Origin: Chiridota heheva
Taxonomy: Eukaryota; Echinodermata; Holothuroidea; Apodida; Chiridotidae
Length of the DNA: 64,000 nucleotides
NCBI GenBank assembly: GCA_020152595.1
Contig: JAIGNY010001621.1
Coordinates: 63,501 to 127,500, forward strand
Direction of reading: 5' to 3'
A program made the translations under genes and the position numbers. The notes below the pieces were generated by a model. It worked only from the letters and a program-made list of their open reading frames with translations, did no database searches and was not told where the DNA came from. The number at the start of each line of letters is the position of its first letter. Within the stretch, counting starts at the first letter, position 1. Of this stretch, positions 38,375 through 49,380 are shown piece after piece.

Positions 38375-38715
38375 GTATGCCGGTAGAATTGGGGAGGGGG
38401 CGTCCGGATCTTTCCTCCTTTCTTTCAAGTAGTTTTGACTGTTTGAGTCACTATTAAGTTGATACGAATATGTTTTGCTTAAACATTTTCGGAAAATGTC
38501 CCCAAATTTCGGGAGAATTTCTTCAAATTTTGAAAAATGTTGCCAAATTTGACCAAAATTTCCAATAATTTTACCAAATGTCCTTTCAAATTTCATTTAT
38601 TTCAATAATTTCCTAATTTTACCTTCCAACCGGGCAGGAAGCATGCATGTAACTGGGGAAGGTGAAATCTTCTCAGAGGGGTAGTTTCCCCTCCCTTCAC
38701 TTTCTTACGCCTCTG
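38375..38715 (+). mobile_element. hAT-like element, 3' fragment
   Basis: Contains ACATTTTCGGAAAATGTCCC and similar units, the tail CCGGGCAGGAAGCATGCATG and the terminus CTTACGCCTCTG at 38704-38715, as in the 23595 element. The left end is uncertain. Confidence 0.65.
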
Positions 38716-41700
38716 CTCCCCCATTATCTTGTAGCGCCGCATCTGCTTTAGGAATTTTTGTCTAACGATGCCATTTTCCATCCGTTGGTCAACCAGTCAG
38801 CCAGTGAAAATTCCTTTAAAACACTTGAAAAGCCCTGCATAACTGGTATTATGTAAGAATATATTTACGGCCGTGACTCAGAGAAAAGTGCCCGAGAAAT
38901 TAAAAACTAAAAAAGATATCACATCTAACCAACCCATGAAAAGCATGGCCCTGTGGTATAACCAATAGTTTCGCCACTATCTTGGTCCTATTTGTACCAA
39001 AAAAAAAAAAAAACCTTAACCGCTCGTACCTCTCGCATCATAATACCTGAATATGTTAGGGGTGGCGGAATAATCTAGGGGGGCGGGGTGAGGGGGGGGC
39101 ACAGGACTTGAGGATCACTTTCTGACTGAAGTACATGTACGACAGCATTATAGTCCCCCTCTCCTCACCTGGAAAATTTCTAACTTACATCGATCCGAAA
39201 ATTACTGGTGACCTTGTTTCATTTTGATTGATTTGCAAGACGAAAAATTGTCATTTTTATGTCAACATATTATGGGATCAAAATTCGGGAAAATACAAAA
39301 CTTTTATACCAAGATCCACAACAATTGAGAAATTTATTGATTATATGTCTTGTAATCGGAAAGATTTAGATCATGTTTAGTCAATTTTATTTATATTCAT
39401 TCGGAATATTGAATGTGAAAAGCAAAGAAGGGGTAATACGGGTTCAGGAGGATTTTTATAATTTTCTCAGTTGCACAACATTAATTAAACTCAGTATATC
39501 TGATTACATTAGACAAGATTCAAAATTAAGTGTGCAGAATCCAAATTCACCTCTTCAGCGACTCAGAGGCTAGGGCCCCCATTGTTAGTGTTTCCCGGGA
39601 CCCCAAATTAAAGGGCCCCACTATATTAAAATGTGGGTTGCTTGCACCGCAGCAGCAAATCTTGGTGTTACTTCCTTCAATTTGTCAACAAAAAGATCTG
39701 TTATAATAAGGTGACATGTCTTAATGTTAGAAAGAACAGTCAATTTTCATGGAGTACTTTTTGAACTTTTGCAAATATGATGGGGGAGAGAGCGCACGTC
39801 AGTCTACGACAGGGGACTGGGTCCTCATTGTTAGTTGCCCCGGGCCCAATTTCAGAGATGCCCCTCTAATTAAATTTGCGGGGGTGCCTTGCACACTTTA
39901 ACAAGGTCTTAATTTAACCAGTTTTTACTAATTATAATCGGGGAAAATAAAGGAGGTATATGTTATTGCTTGGCCTGTTGGCCCCCAACCATGCCAACGT
40001 TGTCTTTATCAGTTTATGGGAAATTAGAAATATATTATATGCGCGTAAAATTTTACGTCTTTTAGTCTTTTTCAGGACGATGTTTGTGTAACTTTCGTCA
40101 ACAGACTAGTTCAATGAAAAGCTTAGATATGTAATCTAAAAGCAAACGTTTTTCAATGTTTTGAAGGGCCTGGAAAAGGCCACTTTTTAAACTTTTGACG
40201 AAAGTGTGTGTGTGTGTGTGGGGAGAGTTGGGGTTGGGGGGGTGTTCCCTGTGCCACCGTTTCAGTTTTCTCCAATATGTATGTGTACAGGTGTATATCA
40301 TGCAGTCATGTCTTCATTTTTACAATTGAAATAAGTGTTGAACACATATAAAACAGTTCCAAAACAAATAGAATCTGGATATTGTTTTCTAAAGACTTAT
40401 GAGTAAGAATAAATAATTGAGAATCTAGAAGAAGAATACAAATTCTCCTCCTTTGTCCCCATGAGGTCACCGCTCGATGAAGGTCTTGTTCACCTTTGTC
40501 CTTCACGGTTCGATAGTCGTTGACATCGGTCGTTTTGTCAATTGGTATTATACTTTCATCTGTCAATCACTTTGAACCATAATTGTTGCTATAGGGGAAA
40601 TATTAGTTTGAATTGAATGATCAAATTTGATTAGGGGTTTTCGTAAATTCCATTTCAATCAAAATCGCTAATTCATACATCAATTTCTGGGCTGCTAGGC
40701 TGTTAGGGGTAAATGTTTGCTTTTCTGCCTACTCATCAAAAGAAGTTACATGACAAAGAAATGAATCTAACCGTTAAGAAAATATTTGCAATAAAAAGTG
40801 CAAATAGAACGATCAAATATGATCATGCGACAATTAAGGTAGGATGTGTATATCATCAATTTTCTGAATAGCAACGTGTTTGTTTCCTTGAAAAATGTTT
40901 GCATTTGGTTGAAAGAGGTAACCTTTTAAACATACGCTTACAATGAACTAGGTCGAAAGTTTAATACCCGCAAAACATACCTTGGAAGGTGTGATAGTCC
41001 AAGTGCACGTTATTTTAAGTACCTTCATGTTCCCATTACAGATATTGTACATACCGTCCGAATCCCATAGGCCTTTCACATTATGGAACTTGAGGCGGGT
41101 GGTCTAGGCGAAAAATGTACCGGCATGTTTTGCCAGTTAATTAGGAATATTTTTGTCAATTTTCATGTGCATTTATAATTATGGCAGAGGGCTTTCAAAG
41201 AAACACATTGGTAAAAAACATATCTAATGATATCTAATTCCGTTTAGGGATTATTGCATTTCAAAGATTTCCCTTTTGAAAACTGAGTGGTACAATAAAG
41301 ACTGCGATACCATAGTTGGTTGTATACAAGCATATTTGCAAGACAATTTTTTTTGCATTTCTATAAATAAAAAAACAAACATTTTAACCTATCTCTTGTT
41401 ATAAGAATACCACATACATGAGCAGTTGGAAAAGCATGCATGTAAAGTACATATTTATAGGTGTAGGAATAGGTGTGTGTATGGAGAGGGGGGGGCACTT
41501 TCCACACTTTTCCGAAAAATGACAAAATAAAAAGTGCCCCTCAATTACTGTCAAAGGTGCAAGAACTGTTGGAATGTGTGTACACTTTAAAAAAAATATA
41601 CAATAGTGCCCCTTTTGAAATAAAGTGCCCCTTAATTACTGACCCAATAGAAGGAAACTGGGTACTTTTCTTAATTTTTCATTAAAAATAAAAAAAAAAC

Positions 41701-42423
41701 TTTTCTTTTTGGAAGTGCTCGTCAATTGCCAAAATTGTCTCTTTGAGAAAAGTCATTGACAATGATTATGCATTTGTTGTGTGTCGATCATTAATTCTAT
41801 CTACAGAATTTTGTCAGTCCTATATATCTGTACAAACGGGGAATGTCCCTCATTGCAAAAGTGCCCCTTTCTAAAAATAGAGTGCCCCTTTTACTTTGTT
41901 GTTTTGGGCTCACTAATTGATGACTTGGAAAGTGCCCTCTAAGAGGTCATTCCCCACTTTCCGAAAGCTTCTCTCAATCACTAAACAAACATGTTACCGG
42001 GGAAGTGTCACTTTGGTGTGTCACTTCGCAGATGTTACTAATTATTTCATTATAGCACTTTGCTCGTAGTCGGGTTTTTACTCCTAATTTTTAACTTAGT
42101 TTATATGGACAAGTATTCATTTATATCTATCTATTTATTCATTTCTGCAACATAACGTGTGACATATATTATAATATACATTAAAAACATAATACAAAGA
42201 GGTAGATGATTATATACAGAGCAGCATATATCATTAAATGGATTCGCATGGTTACTTTTTATGTGCAATTATTTACATGATAACAAATATGCAGAGGAGA
42301 CTTGGAGGACGCAGTGCTTATTTGAATTCCAGGCCACCCAATAGAAGAAAAAAAGAAGAAGAAAAAAATCAACACTAATTACTTAATCCCACCCACACTA
42401 CATGATAGGGATGATATAAAGGG
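38716..42423. other. Non-coding DNA, no gene recognised
   Basis: G-rich runs near 39080-39100, a poly-A run at 39000-39013, and a GT/G run at 40205-40242. The stretch 41465-41960 repeats AGTGCCCCTTTT-like words, similar to the start of the window (261-306), suggesting a shared old element. No frame here is convincing. Confidence 0.5.
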
Positions 42424-42930
42424 TCAATAATTATTTATCAGATATCTTTTAAAAGCTGATTTAAAGGAGTTTAAGGATCCCTGGGTACGTAAACACACAT
42501 CTAAAGAATACTTGGGGCCACTTATGCGTAATGTCTTTTTGGTACAATGAAGAATTGTATGTACGTTGATAAAAGTTATCCTTGTTACGTGTATTATGAA
42601 ATGAACATCGCCAACCTTTGTGAAAAACAGAAGAATAGAAATTGGATGTAAGTAGATTATGATTATACTTTTACATAAAAATACCAAGTTGACATTTGTG
42701 TAAATTAAATATGTTAAGAATACGGTTCTCCTAAAAAGGTCTGTAGTGTGTTCACGGTATGTTACATTGTAGATAAATCTTACAACACGCTTCTGAAGAA
42801 TGAATAGATGATTAACAATAGGCAATAGATGGATAGATATAAGCCCCGACAATAGAACAATAACATAGTATTGCAACAACTTCAGCTTAAATAGTTTAAA
42901 CAATACTAACCACCATCTGACGATACAAAC
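42424..42930 (-). pseudogene. LINE remnant, C-terminal part of reverse-transcriptase ORF
   Basis: Minus-strand frames retain LQKRVVRFIYN, TDLFRRT, LRISGPK and SLNSFKSAFKRYLINNY. This is the order seen after the reverse-transcriptase domain in Jockey/RTE-type non-LTR elements (LQKRxVR..., then GPKxWN..., then FKxxLKxYLL). The middle is frame-disrupted: the continuous frame reads low-complexity Ile/Phe where the family has other residues. The 5' part is missing. Non-functional. Confidence 0.68.
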
Positions 42931-43635
42931 AGCAAAACCACATCCAAATCAGTTAAAACATATGTCCATTTTACAGCATTTTAAAACTTAGATACCTAAT
43001 TAGCATATATTGCCGATATATGTGACTTAAAGAAGCACTAAACCGAAAAATTAGGGCGTATTTTTAGGGGTCCCCCCAAAATCAAATGCTTATCTAGCAC
43101 GCAATGTTATGGCAATTTTCTGGTTAATATGCATATTCAAGTGACCTTTGCCCTTACGTCGCTTGTAGGCTATGGAGGCATGAAGTTTATCGATCTTTCG
43201 TGAATAATATATCTGTGAAATTCGCAAAATAAGCGCCCTCACCTTCAGTCTAGCACTCCTTTAAGAATGGGATAACTAGAAAAATGATCATGTCATGGAG
43301 GTTTACCTCTATGCTGTTTGTCAGTCCTTCCCATAAATATTTTGAATGGGAGAAGTTGGCAATAGTGAACACGAAATCGGATGCTTGTTATTATAATTTT
43401 GGCCCAGATTTAGCAGTAGCTCGCAATTCGAAAAACTTTGATATTTGAAATTTGGGAAATAAATATTAACAATTACATTAGATAATTTTAGTTGTATTCC
43501 TTTTCACATCATTACCTTCAATTTTGCACATGTTGAATTGTTTTACAAACTTTAATTTATCATAATTTAAAGGAGCTGGCGGTCGAAAATTGATGTACTG
43601 AAAACCTTTGATACAAATTTAAAAGTAATCATAAT
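42931..43635 (+). repeat. Dispersed host repeat (HR), copy 3, interrupted by a T1 MITE
   Basis: AAATCAGTTAAAACATATG, TTTTACAGCATTTT and, after the MITE at 43031-43260, TTTGAATGGGAGAAGTTGG match 5820-6312. Copy F of the CAGTCCGG element follows at 43636. Confidence 0.55.
43031..43260 (-). mobile_element. TTAA-flanked MITE, family T1, copy 2
   Basis: A 230 bp element between TTAA at 43027-43030 and 43261-43264. Termini are AGAAGCACTAAACCGAAAAA and its near inverse TTCAGTCTAGCACTCCT. The interior is the inverse of copy 1 at 4734-4964 (shared CATAGCCTAC-type and AAATCAAATGCTT words). Confidence 0.88.
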
Positions 43636-44216
43636 CAGTTCGGTTCGTACCCTCGATCTGGAGACCAGCTCTCGATCAGGAGAGATTTTACGGATGTATC
43701 CCACAATTCATCTATCCAACTTCAAATTTTGTATAGGGATAACAATAATCAGACACATTTCGAGTGCGGGAACTCAACCGCTGCGAAGGTTGAAAGTTCT
43801 TCTTCACGATATGAAATAATATTATATGAATGATCTTTTCACCGTGCGTTTTTAAAATTTACCGTGGAATTTTTGAGAAATTTGAAGGAAAATGGTGACT
43901 CCTTATTACGTGTTACCGTTAGGCAGTCGCTCTTTAACAAGATTTTTTGAAAAGAAAAAAAAATAGATTTAAAAAAATTAAGTTTTGTTCGGTAATTATT
44001 TTTGACTAACATTTTAATAAATATTATAAAGTCAAATCACACTTTTGTTTCATCATTTTAGTGCAATAAAACAAAGTGTTCAGAAATAATACACACATAA
44101 AGCGACTACACCAAAGACTATGGCGAAGCTTCGTTATTGAATAGACTCGTACTGCGCATGTCCCGATCTCCCGAACGGGCAGGGTGATCTCCCGATCGGG
44201 GGTACGAACCGGACTG
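43636..44216 (-). mobile_element. CAGTCCGG-end non-autonomous element, copy F (inverted)
   Basis: A 581 bp element flanked by perfect 5 bp repeats ATAAT (43631-43635 and 44217-44221). Ends are CAGTTCGGTTCGTACCCTC and, inverted, CAGTCCGGTTCGTACCCCC. CTCCCGATCGGGGG is at the right end. The first half matches copy D. Most of the right half differs and has its own A-rich stretch, so this copy is rearranged or chimaeric. Confidence 0.9.
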
Positions 44217-44869
44217 ATAATTATTTCTTATTAATACTTAAGCAATTTTTAAGGAAATAAATATTCGAAATGTCTTATTTCAAAATTTCTTTGACTTCCT
44301 AAAAACGCTCATGATTATTTCCTACTTATAAGTCAAAGATGATCAACCAAAAATTAAACTTTGGAACATGTTACCAATCATTTCGTTGAAATAATGAAGC
44401 AATCTTATGCTTACCCAATTTGTTTGTACATCATTGGCTTATCAATAACAACAACAACAACAACAACATTTGAATACACAACACTAAACGGACAAACACG
44501 AAAGTTACCTGCATTTTCCTTTCAGGCGGCGTAAATCAGCCGTCAGGTTTCGCTTAACACTTCCGGGGTGATAAAGTACATAGAAATAGACAAACAAATA
44601 TATTAAAATAACAAGTCAGAGTCCTAGATGACTAACTGACTAAGCAAACAAGACTGGGTGAACCGGTGAGTGAGGAGGTGCCAAGGGGTTGGGGATAGTG
44701 GGAAGAGGCGGGAAGTAAATAGCAGCGGGGGAGGAGGATTTAAAAAAGTGGGGAAGGAATTAAAATAGAACTTAGTCGGAAGGTCTATCCCGGTGGGAAA
44801 AAAAAGGTAAAGGTTAAGAGGCGAAGGGTGTTAAGAGGGTCCTGTGCGCATATCTAAAAGTTGAGTAAG
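44217..44869. other. Non-coding DNA with short (CAA)n
   Basis: About seven CAA units lie at ~44447-44468. A purine-rich stretch runs from 44650 to 44830. No gene recognised. Confidence 0.5.
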
Positions 44870-45489
44870 CAGTCCGGTAACATGCCTATTAATGGGAACA
44901 TAAATATTCCTAAAAATGGGAACATTTTGCTACATAAAAGCCACCATTTTGTGATATTTCCCATGATCCTTTGCTATCCTAATGTTAAAGCCTTATGCAA
45001 TGTTACATATTCAAATTTGAAACACGTTTGGGAAAAATATCTTTGCTAGGGGAAACTTAAACTAAAACTCATGAAAATACCTTCATTACTGTCATAGCTA
45101 GAGCTTTTCCACTCCCATTTGATATGTTCACCATGCCGTTTTCGAAATATTAGTAAAAAATAGAGCTAGGCTTTTAGGCGCGAAACGGCCATTTTGAAAA
45201 TTTAAATATTTTTCAACACAATGATTTTTAATATTTTAAGTACATAAATTAGAAACTATGGCATTCTATCGGAACATCTAAACAATATGTTTTCAAATTC
45301 TTGTGTGTTATAAATGTTCTTATTAATAGAAACTATGACATTCTATCAGAAAATCTGCTTTAATCTATTAATTAATATAATCTATTAATTAATAGAAACT
45401 ATGACATTCTATCGGAAAATATGAACAATGTGACTTCAATATTCTCGTGTGTTATAAATGTTCTTATTAATAGGCATGCTTCCGGACTG
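44870..45489 (+). mobile_element. CAGTCCGG-end non-autonomous element, copy H (subfamily 3)
   Basis: A 620 bp element with perfect 5 bp flanks GTAAG (44865-44869 and 45490-45494). The left terminus CAGTCCGGTAACATGCC continues through TATTAATGGGAACAT. The right terminus, inverted, is CAGTCCGGAAGCATGCC, then TATTAATAAGAACAT, so the arms are ~30 bp. The interior differs from the other copies and holds an internal duplication of GAAACTATGACATTCTATC with AAATGTTCTTATTAATA. It lacks the GATCGGG palindromes. Shared termini and duplication length place it in the same superfamily. Confidence 0.9.
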
Positions 45490-45589
45490 GTAAGATAAGG
45501 TCTTTTATGTTGCTTGTCTTCACTAACTGACTAAGCTGATTTTCCATGCGATGAGAAACCTGTCTTTGAGAAGGAGGGGGGGGAAGGGG

Positions 45590-46246
45590 GCAATGGCCAG
45601 AGACTAGAGGTCAAGAAAACAGGTGCGCCACGGAAGCCGAAGTGTAAGACGGAGGCATCAGTTCTGGATGACTTGGAGTTTGGCAATATGGTTAGTCGGG
45701 GTATTGAAGGTAATAGGAAGGCCGTACTCAACGATAAAGCGAGCAAACTTCTTGTTGAGTGTAAGGAGAGAATTAGGAGAAGGTAGATTCGAGGGGGAGA
45801 CCTTGCGGAGACGTGCGAGAGTTGCGCGAGACGAAGTCGGCCTTTTGAATGGGAGGCCTTGATATAGGTGAGCCAGGGGTGAGGGCGGAAATTGCTGGTG
45901 AAAGTGAGCCCGAGGAAGGTAGCTTTGAAGGAATGGGGTACTGGAATACTATTTGAACCTTGGGAAAACGGTAAGCTTTTACAATCCTGCGATTATAAAT
46001 GGGTAGGGAGACAGTTTTAGTGACGTTGATTTTGATTATCCAGGTAGAGTACCAGTCGGTGATGTTGTTGAGGTAAGGTTGGATTTTGGAGCCTTGTTGA
46101 GACAGGAGTCCAAATCAGCAAATAGCAATTTCACTGGTAAGGAATGAAGAGATTATTGTCTAGATAGTCGGAAAGGCGCTAGGCAATAATCTTTTCAAAA
46201 ATCTTCCACAACGTTGGAAGTATGATGGGACGGTAGTTGTTTATCA
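45590..46246 (-). pseudogene. Jockey-like LINE remnant with internal deletion
   Basis: On the minus strand, the start of a non-LTR reverse-transcriptase domain is visible at ~46246-46130: NNYRPIILPTLWKIFEKIIA, a stop, then RLSDYLDNNLFIPYQ. A deletion follows. The sequence then resumes downstream of the catalytic region with LADLDS.LNKAPK, YLNNITDWYSTW and KINVTKT (around 46110-46020), and later a TFLGLTFTSNF block (~45930-45900). The order and motifs fit the Jockey/I group. Several stops and frame changes make it dead. Confidence 0.72.
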
Positions 46247-46249
46247 TAG

Positions 46250-49155
46250 GTCGTACGCACTTTGTTACTGTAATGGCGTTGATTAATTTGTTCTGATGTT
46301 TAAAATCTCAAATTAGAGACCTCCTGATGTTAATTCCTTCCTTTCCTTAGTAAAACAGTTACGTAAGCTTCAAGTCAAAAGTTGTTTACAGTATTTTTTA
46401 AGTCCTAACAGCCTAATATCAGCATGGAAGCATAAATACGGAGGTCAGAAAAGAAAGAATTTGCGGGCTCCCTGTTAAGCATTTCGCAAGTAACAATTAC
46501 AGAAGGATTAAAATAGATTAGAGGGCACTGTACCACTGTAAGTCCTCTTGAGCCGGGGTAAAGAGTGTGCTTGAAGATGTCTATCAAGCTTGAGTGTGTC
46601 AATCATTGTATCTCAAATAGCTGGTCACTGAAAGAGAATTTCCTCCCCGTGTAATTACTATCAAAGACTGCAATAATGAACCAAAATCGACTTTAGAAGT
46701 GGTATTACCAGATTATGTCATCATGGCAAAGTTGAACTGTTGTACACAAATTTTCCCTCAAAACTGCATGCAATTTCTTTTTAATGGCGCTGGCCAGAGT
46801 AGTGGTGCCATTTCGCTATTCTGGATCAATAACAGGTAACAAACAGGCGAAGGTAAGTAGCTATGTCAAGAAACTGTGATTTCCGTGCAAATTTGTGCGA
46901 TTTATGTCGAAACCCGAAAATAAGAAAAACATTTCAATGTTGTATAAAACAAACCTTCTTTTGCCGAATTATTTTTGCAATTTTCACCCAAAATTATTTC
47001 TAGCGTCCAAAGGCAAAGTAAAATAACAGATTTTTTTTTATCATGAACAATGTAATCTGGCCACGTATTTGTTGATATGAATATCTTTACATACAGACAT
47101 ATACGTATTTCTGTATTTGTGCAGTTTCATGTTTCTTTCAAGTTTTTATGCAATGAGTCGATATTTTTTTTGATGAATAAATAAAATGAATGAATTATAA
47201 GAATATATATATATATATAAAAATTATAATTTATATAATTATTATTATTGTTATATTATCAAATATGAATAAGAAAAATGAATAAGAGGAATACTTATCT
47301 AAGAAAATATATTCATGATATACCGTGTTTTTTTTGGTATAATATACCGTATAAACAGATAAACATTTACATTATTTTAAAGTAGTTCTTACATAAAGTA
47401 TATACCGGTAGCCTTTCTTTAATCTTAATTGAAGGGCTTAATTAAGATGAATATTGACCAAGAGTGCACAAGACGTCTTTTCTCGATCCATTAAGATGTA
47501 CGTAGTACCCAAACTCTTAGGTAATACATGTTTAATAAAGTTAGTAGTATATCAGTGTCAAAACTCCATTTACCAGTTTACCCGACAGAAGAACTGAAAA
47601 ACGGCATCACAGGTTAAATTTTCTCTGTAATTGCAAATATTCGTCATTAAAAATTGACAACTTATACAATTGAACGATTTATAAAATGTTTTCAAATTCT
47701 TCAGATTACAAATCGCAGGTAAGTATAGTTCAATCAAATTCTATTTTCAGATTCAGTAGTTTGTGTTACTTACAAATCGTGACACCAACGTCAAAAATGT
47801 GACCAGCAATTTTCTCTTCATACATTCTCCACTTTTCTTAAGTTTTTGGAAATTCTATAATAGTTGGAGACAAAGAAATACCTAGTTTGAGACTGAGCTT
47901 ATTCTGCAAGTCAGTCACCCAAGAAACGGTTAACATAGTATTTATATTAGGTGCAGTGAGTTTTTGAAAAGTGAGGGGGTAGGGGGTACTTTTCAAGTTA
48001 TATATCCCCATCCTAACCTGTGGATATGGCTTTTTTCATTTTCAAAAAAGGCACTTTTGTCATTTTTCGGAAAAAATGTGTGGGGGCAAGTGCCCCAGGT
48101 TTTGTACCTATGGTGGGGTGGTCGGGTGGTTACGATAAATCATAACCATTTCTATATAGAAGTCACAAAATCCAACTTTTCAGGTCTATCTGTCTGTTGT
48201 CAGTCTTTTTAAACTACATCGGTCTAGCGTTCTTATGCGCAGCTATTCATGGGGTGGGGTGGGTATGCTTGATTGTGATTATAGCAGTTTGTCCAGAAGG
48301 AAACGAATCATCGATATTCACCCCCTACCAAAGGTTTGAGAACAACCCACTCCCTTCCTGCTCCTACCTGGGATGAATCATGCATCGCAGAAAATGAGAG
48401 TGCATCAATGCATCAGTTGTGAAAACAGTTTGAAGATTAATAAAGACAGATAATTAGAAGAAGATTCTTTAAATTAAAAAATGACCACTCCAATTGTTGT
48501 ATCTGGTGAACTGGACTGAGGAATTAACATCAGACGTGGAGCCATGAGTATTAGGCGTTGGGCGTGGGAACCGATCACTCAGTTGAGTGTGCTCATGAAT
48601 TGGAGCAAGCATAATGGACCAATGAGGTATGGGGATAAATATACATATATATAATGATTGACCAAAATCGGAAAGGGGGAGGGGCGGGGTACATGTACCC
48701 TGCACCATGCACAGTAATCTTTTTCCATGTGCTTTCGTACATGTTTGTTGTCACTGTGCATGTCTCCAGTGACGTCATATAGTACACGCCCCTGCCATTT
48801 ATTTGGTGTAGCTGGGGATGAGTGAGGGAAGGTTCAAGATTATTTACCTGCAATTGTATAGTTAGTTACTGAGGATAGGCCTATATGAAATTGGAGAAAA
48901 AATATGTAGAGACTATATAGGCACTACTTAAGTGACATAAAATGGAGTAACAATCGGAGCACATAACATTAATTCCTGACAAAAGACTTCTATGACCACG
49001 TGACCATTTCGTAAATGATAACTTAAGCATGTTTTAACTCCTTTACGTTTTTGTTTTCTACTTTTCTCTTTGTGTATTGTATGACTTATTTCATATTCTT
49101 ATCAGCTTATCAGAAATAGGGAAACATTTCAATTTTCAGAGAGAGAGAGTTTATC
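46250..49155. other. Non-coding DNA, no gene recognised
   Basis: Short AT run near 47205-47220. No repeat family or convincing frame. The GC-richer piece around 48480-48850 has overlapping minus-strand frames in all phases, none with a known domain. Confidence 0.5.
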
Positions 49156-49380
49156 AATTACAATGACGGGGTCGTCGCCTGCGTATTCGGTTATGATAGT
49201 ACAAATGCTATTTAATACGACCCGGACGAGAACACAGGTACGACGTGCGGACAGACATAACATCGACAACCAAGTCAATGTCCACGGCCTTTGATAACCT
49301 TTAGTCTACCCACCCCAGGATTGAACCCGGGGCCTCGTGGTCTTAAGGTATGATAACCGCTACACCACAGTAGGTAGACA
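49156..49380 (-). mobile_element. tRNA-derived SINE, copy 2
   Basis: Matches copy 1 (9551-9805) from GACCCCGTCATTG at the 3' end to the tRNA-like head at 49303-49380. The head has acceptor-type arms TGTCTACC/GGGTAGACT, A-box TGGTGTAGCGGTTATCA and B-box GGTTCAATCCT. It is shorter by small deletions in body and head. Flanking target duplications are not evident. Confidence 0.85.

Noticed and set aside
42424-42903. A multi-pass membrane protein, from the hydrophobic minus-strand frame
   Set aside because: Motifs LQKRVVR, GPK and FKSAFKRYL identify it as a frame-disrupted LINE C-terminus.
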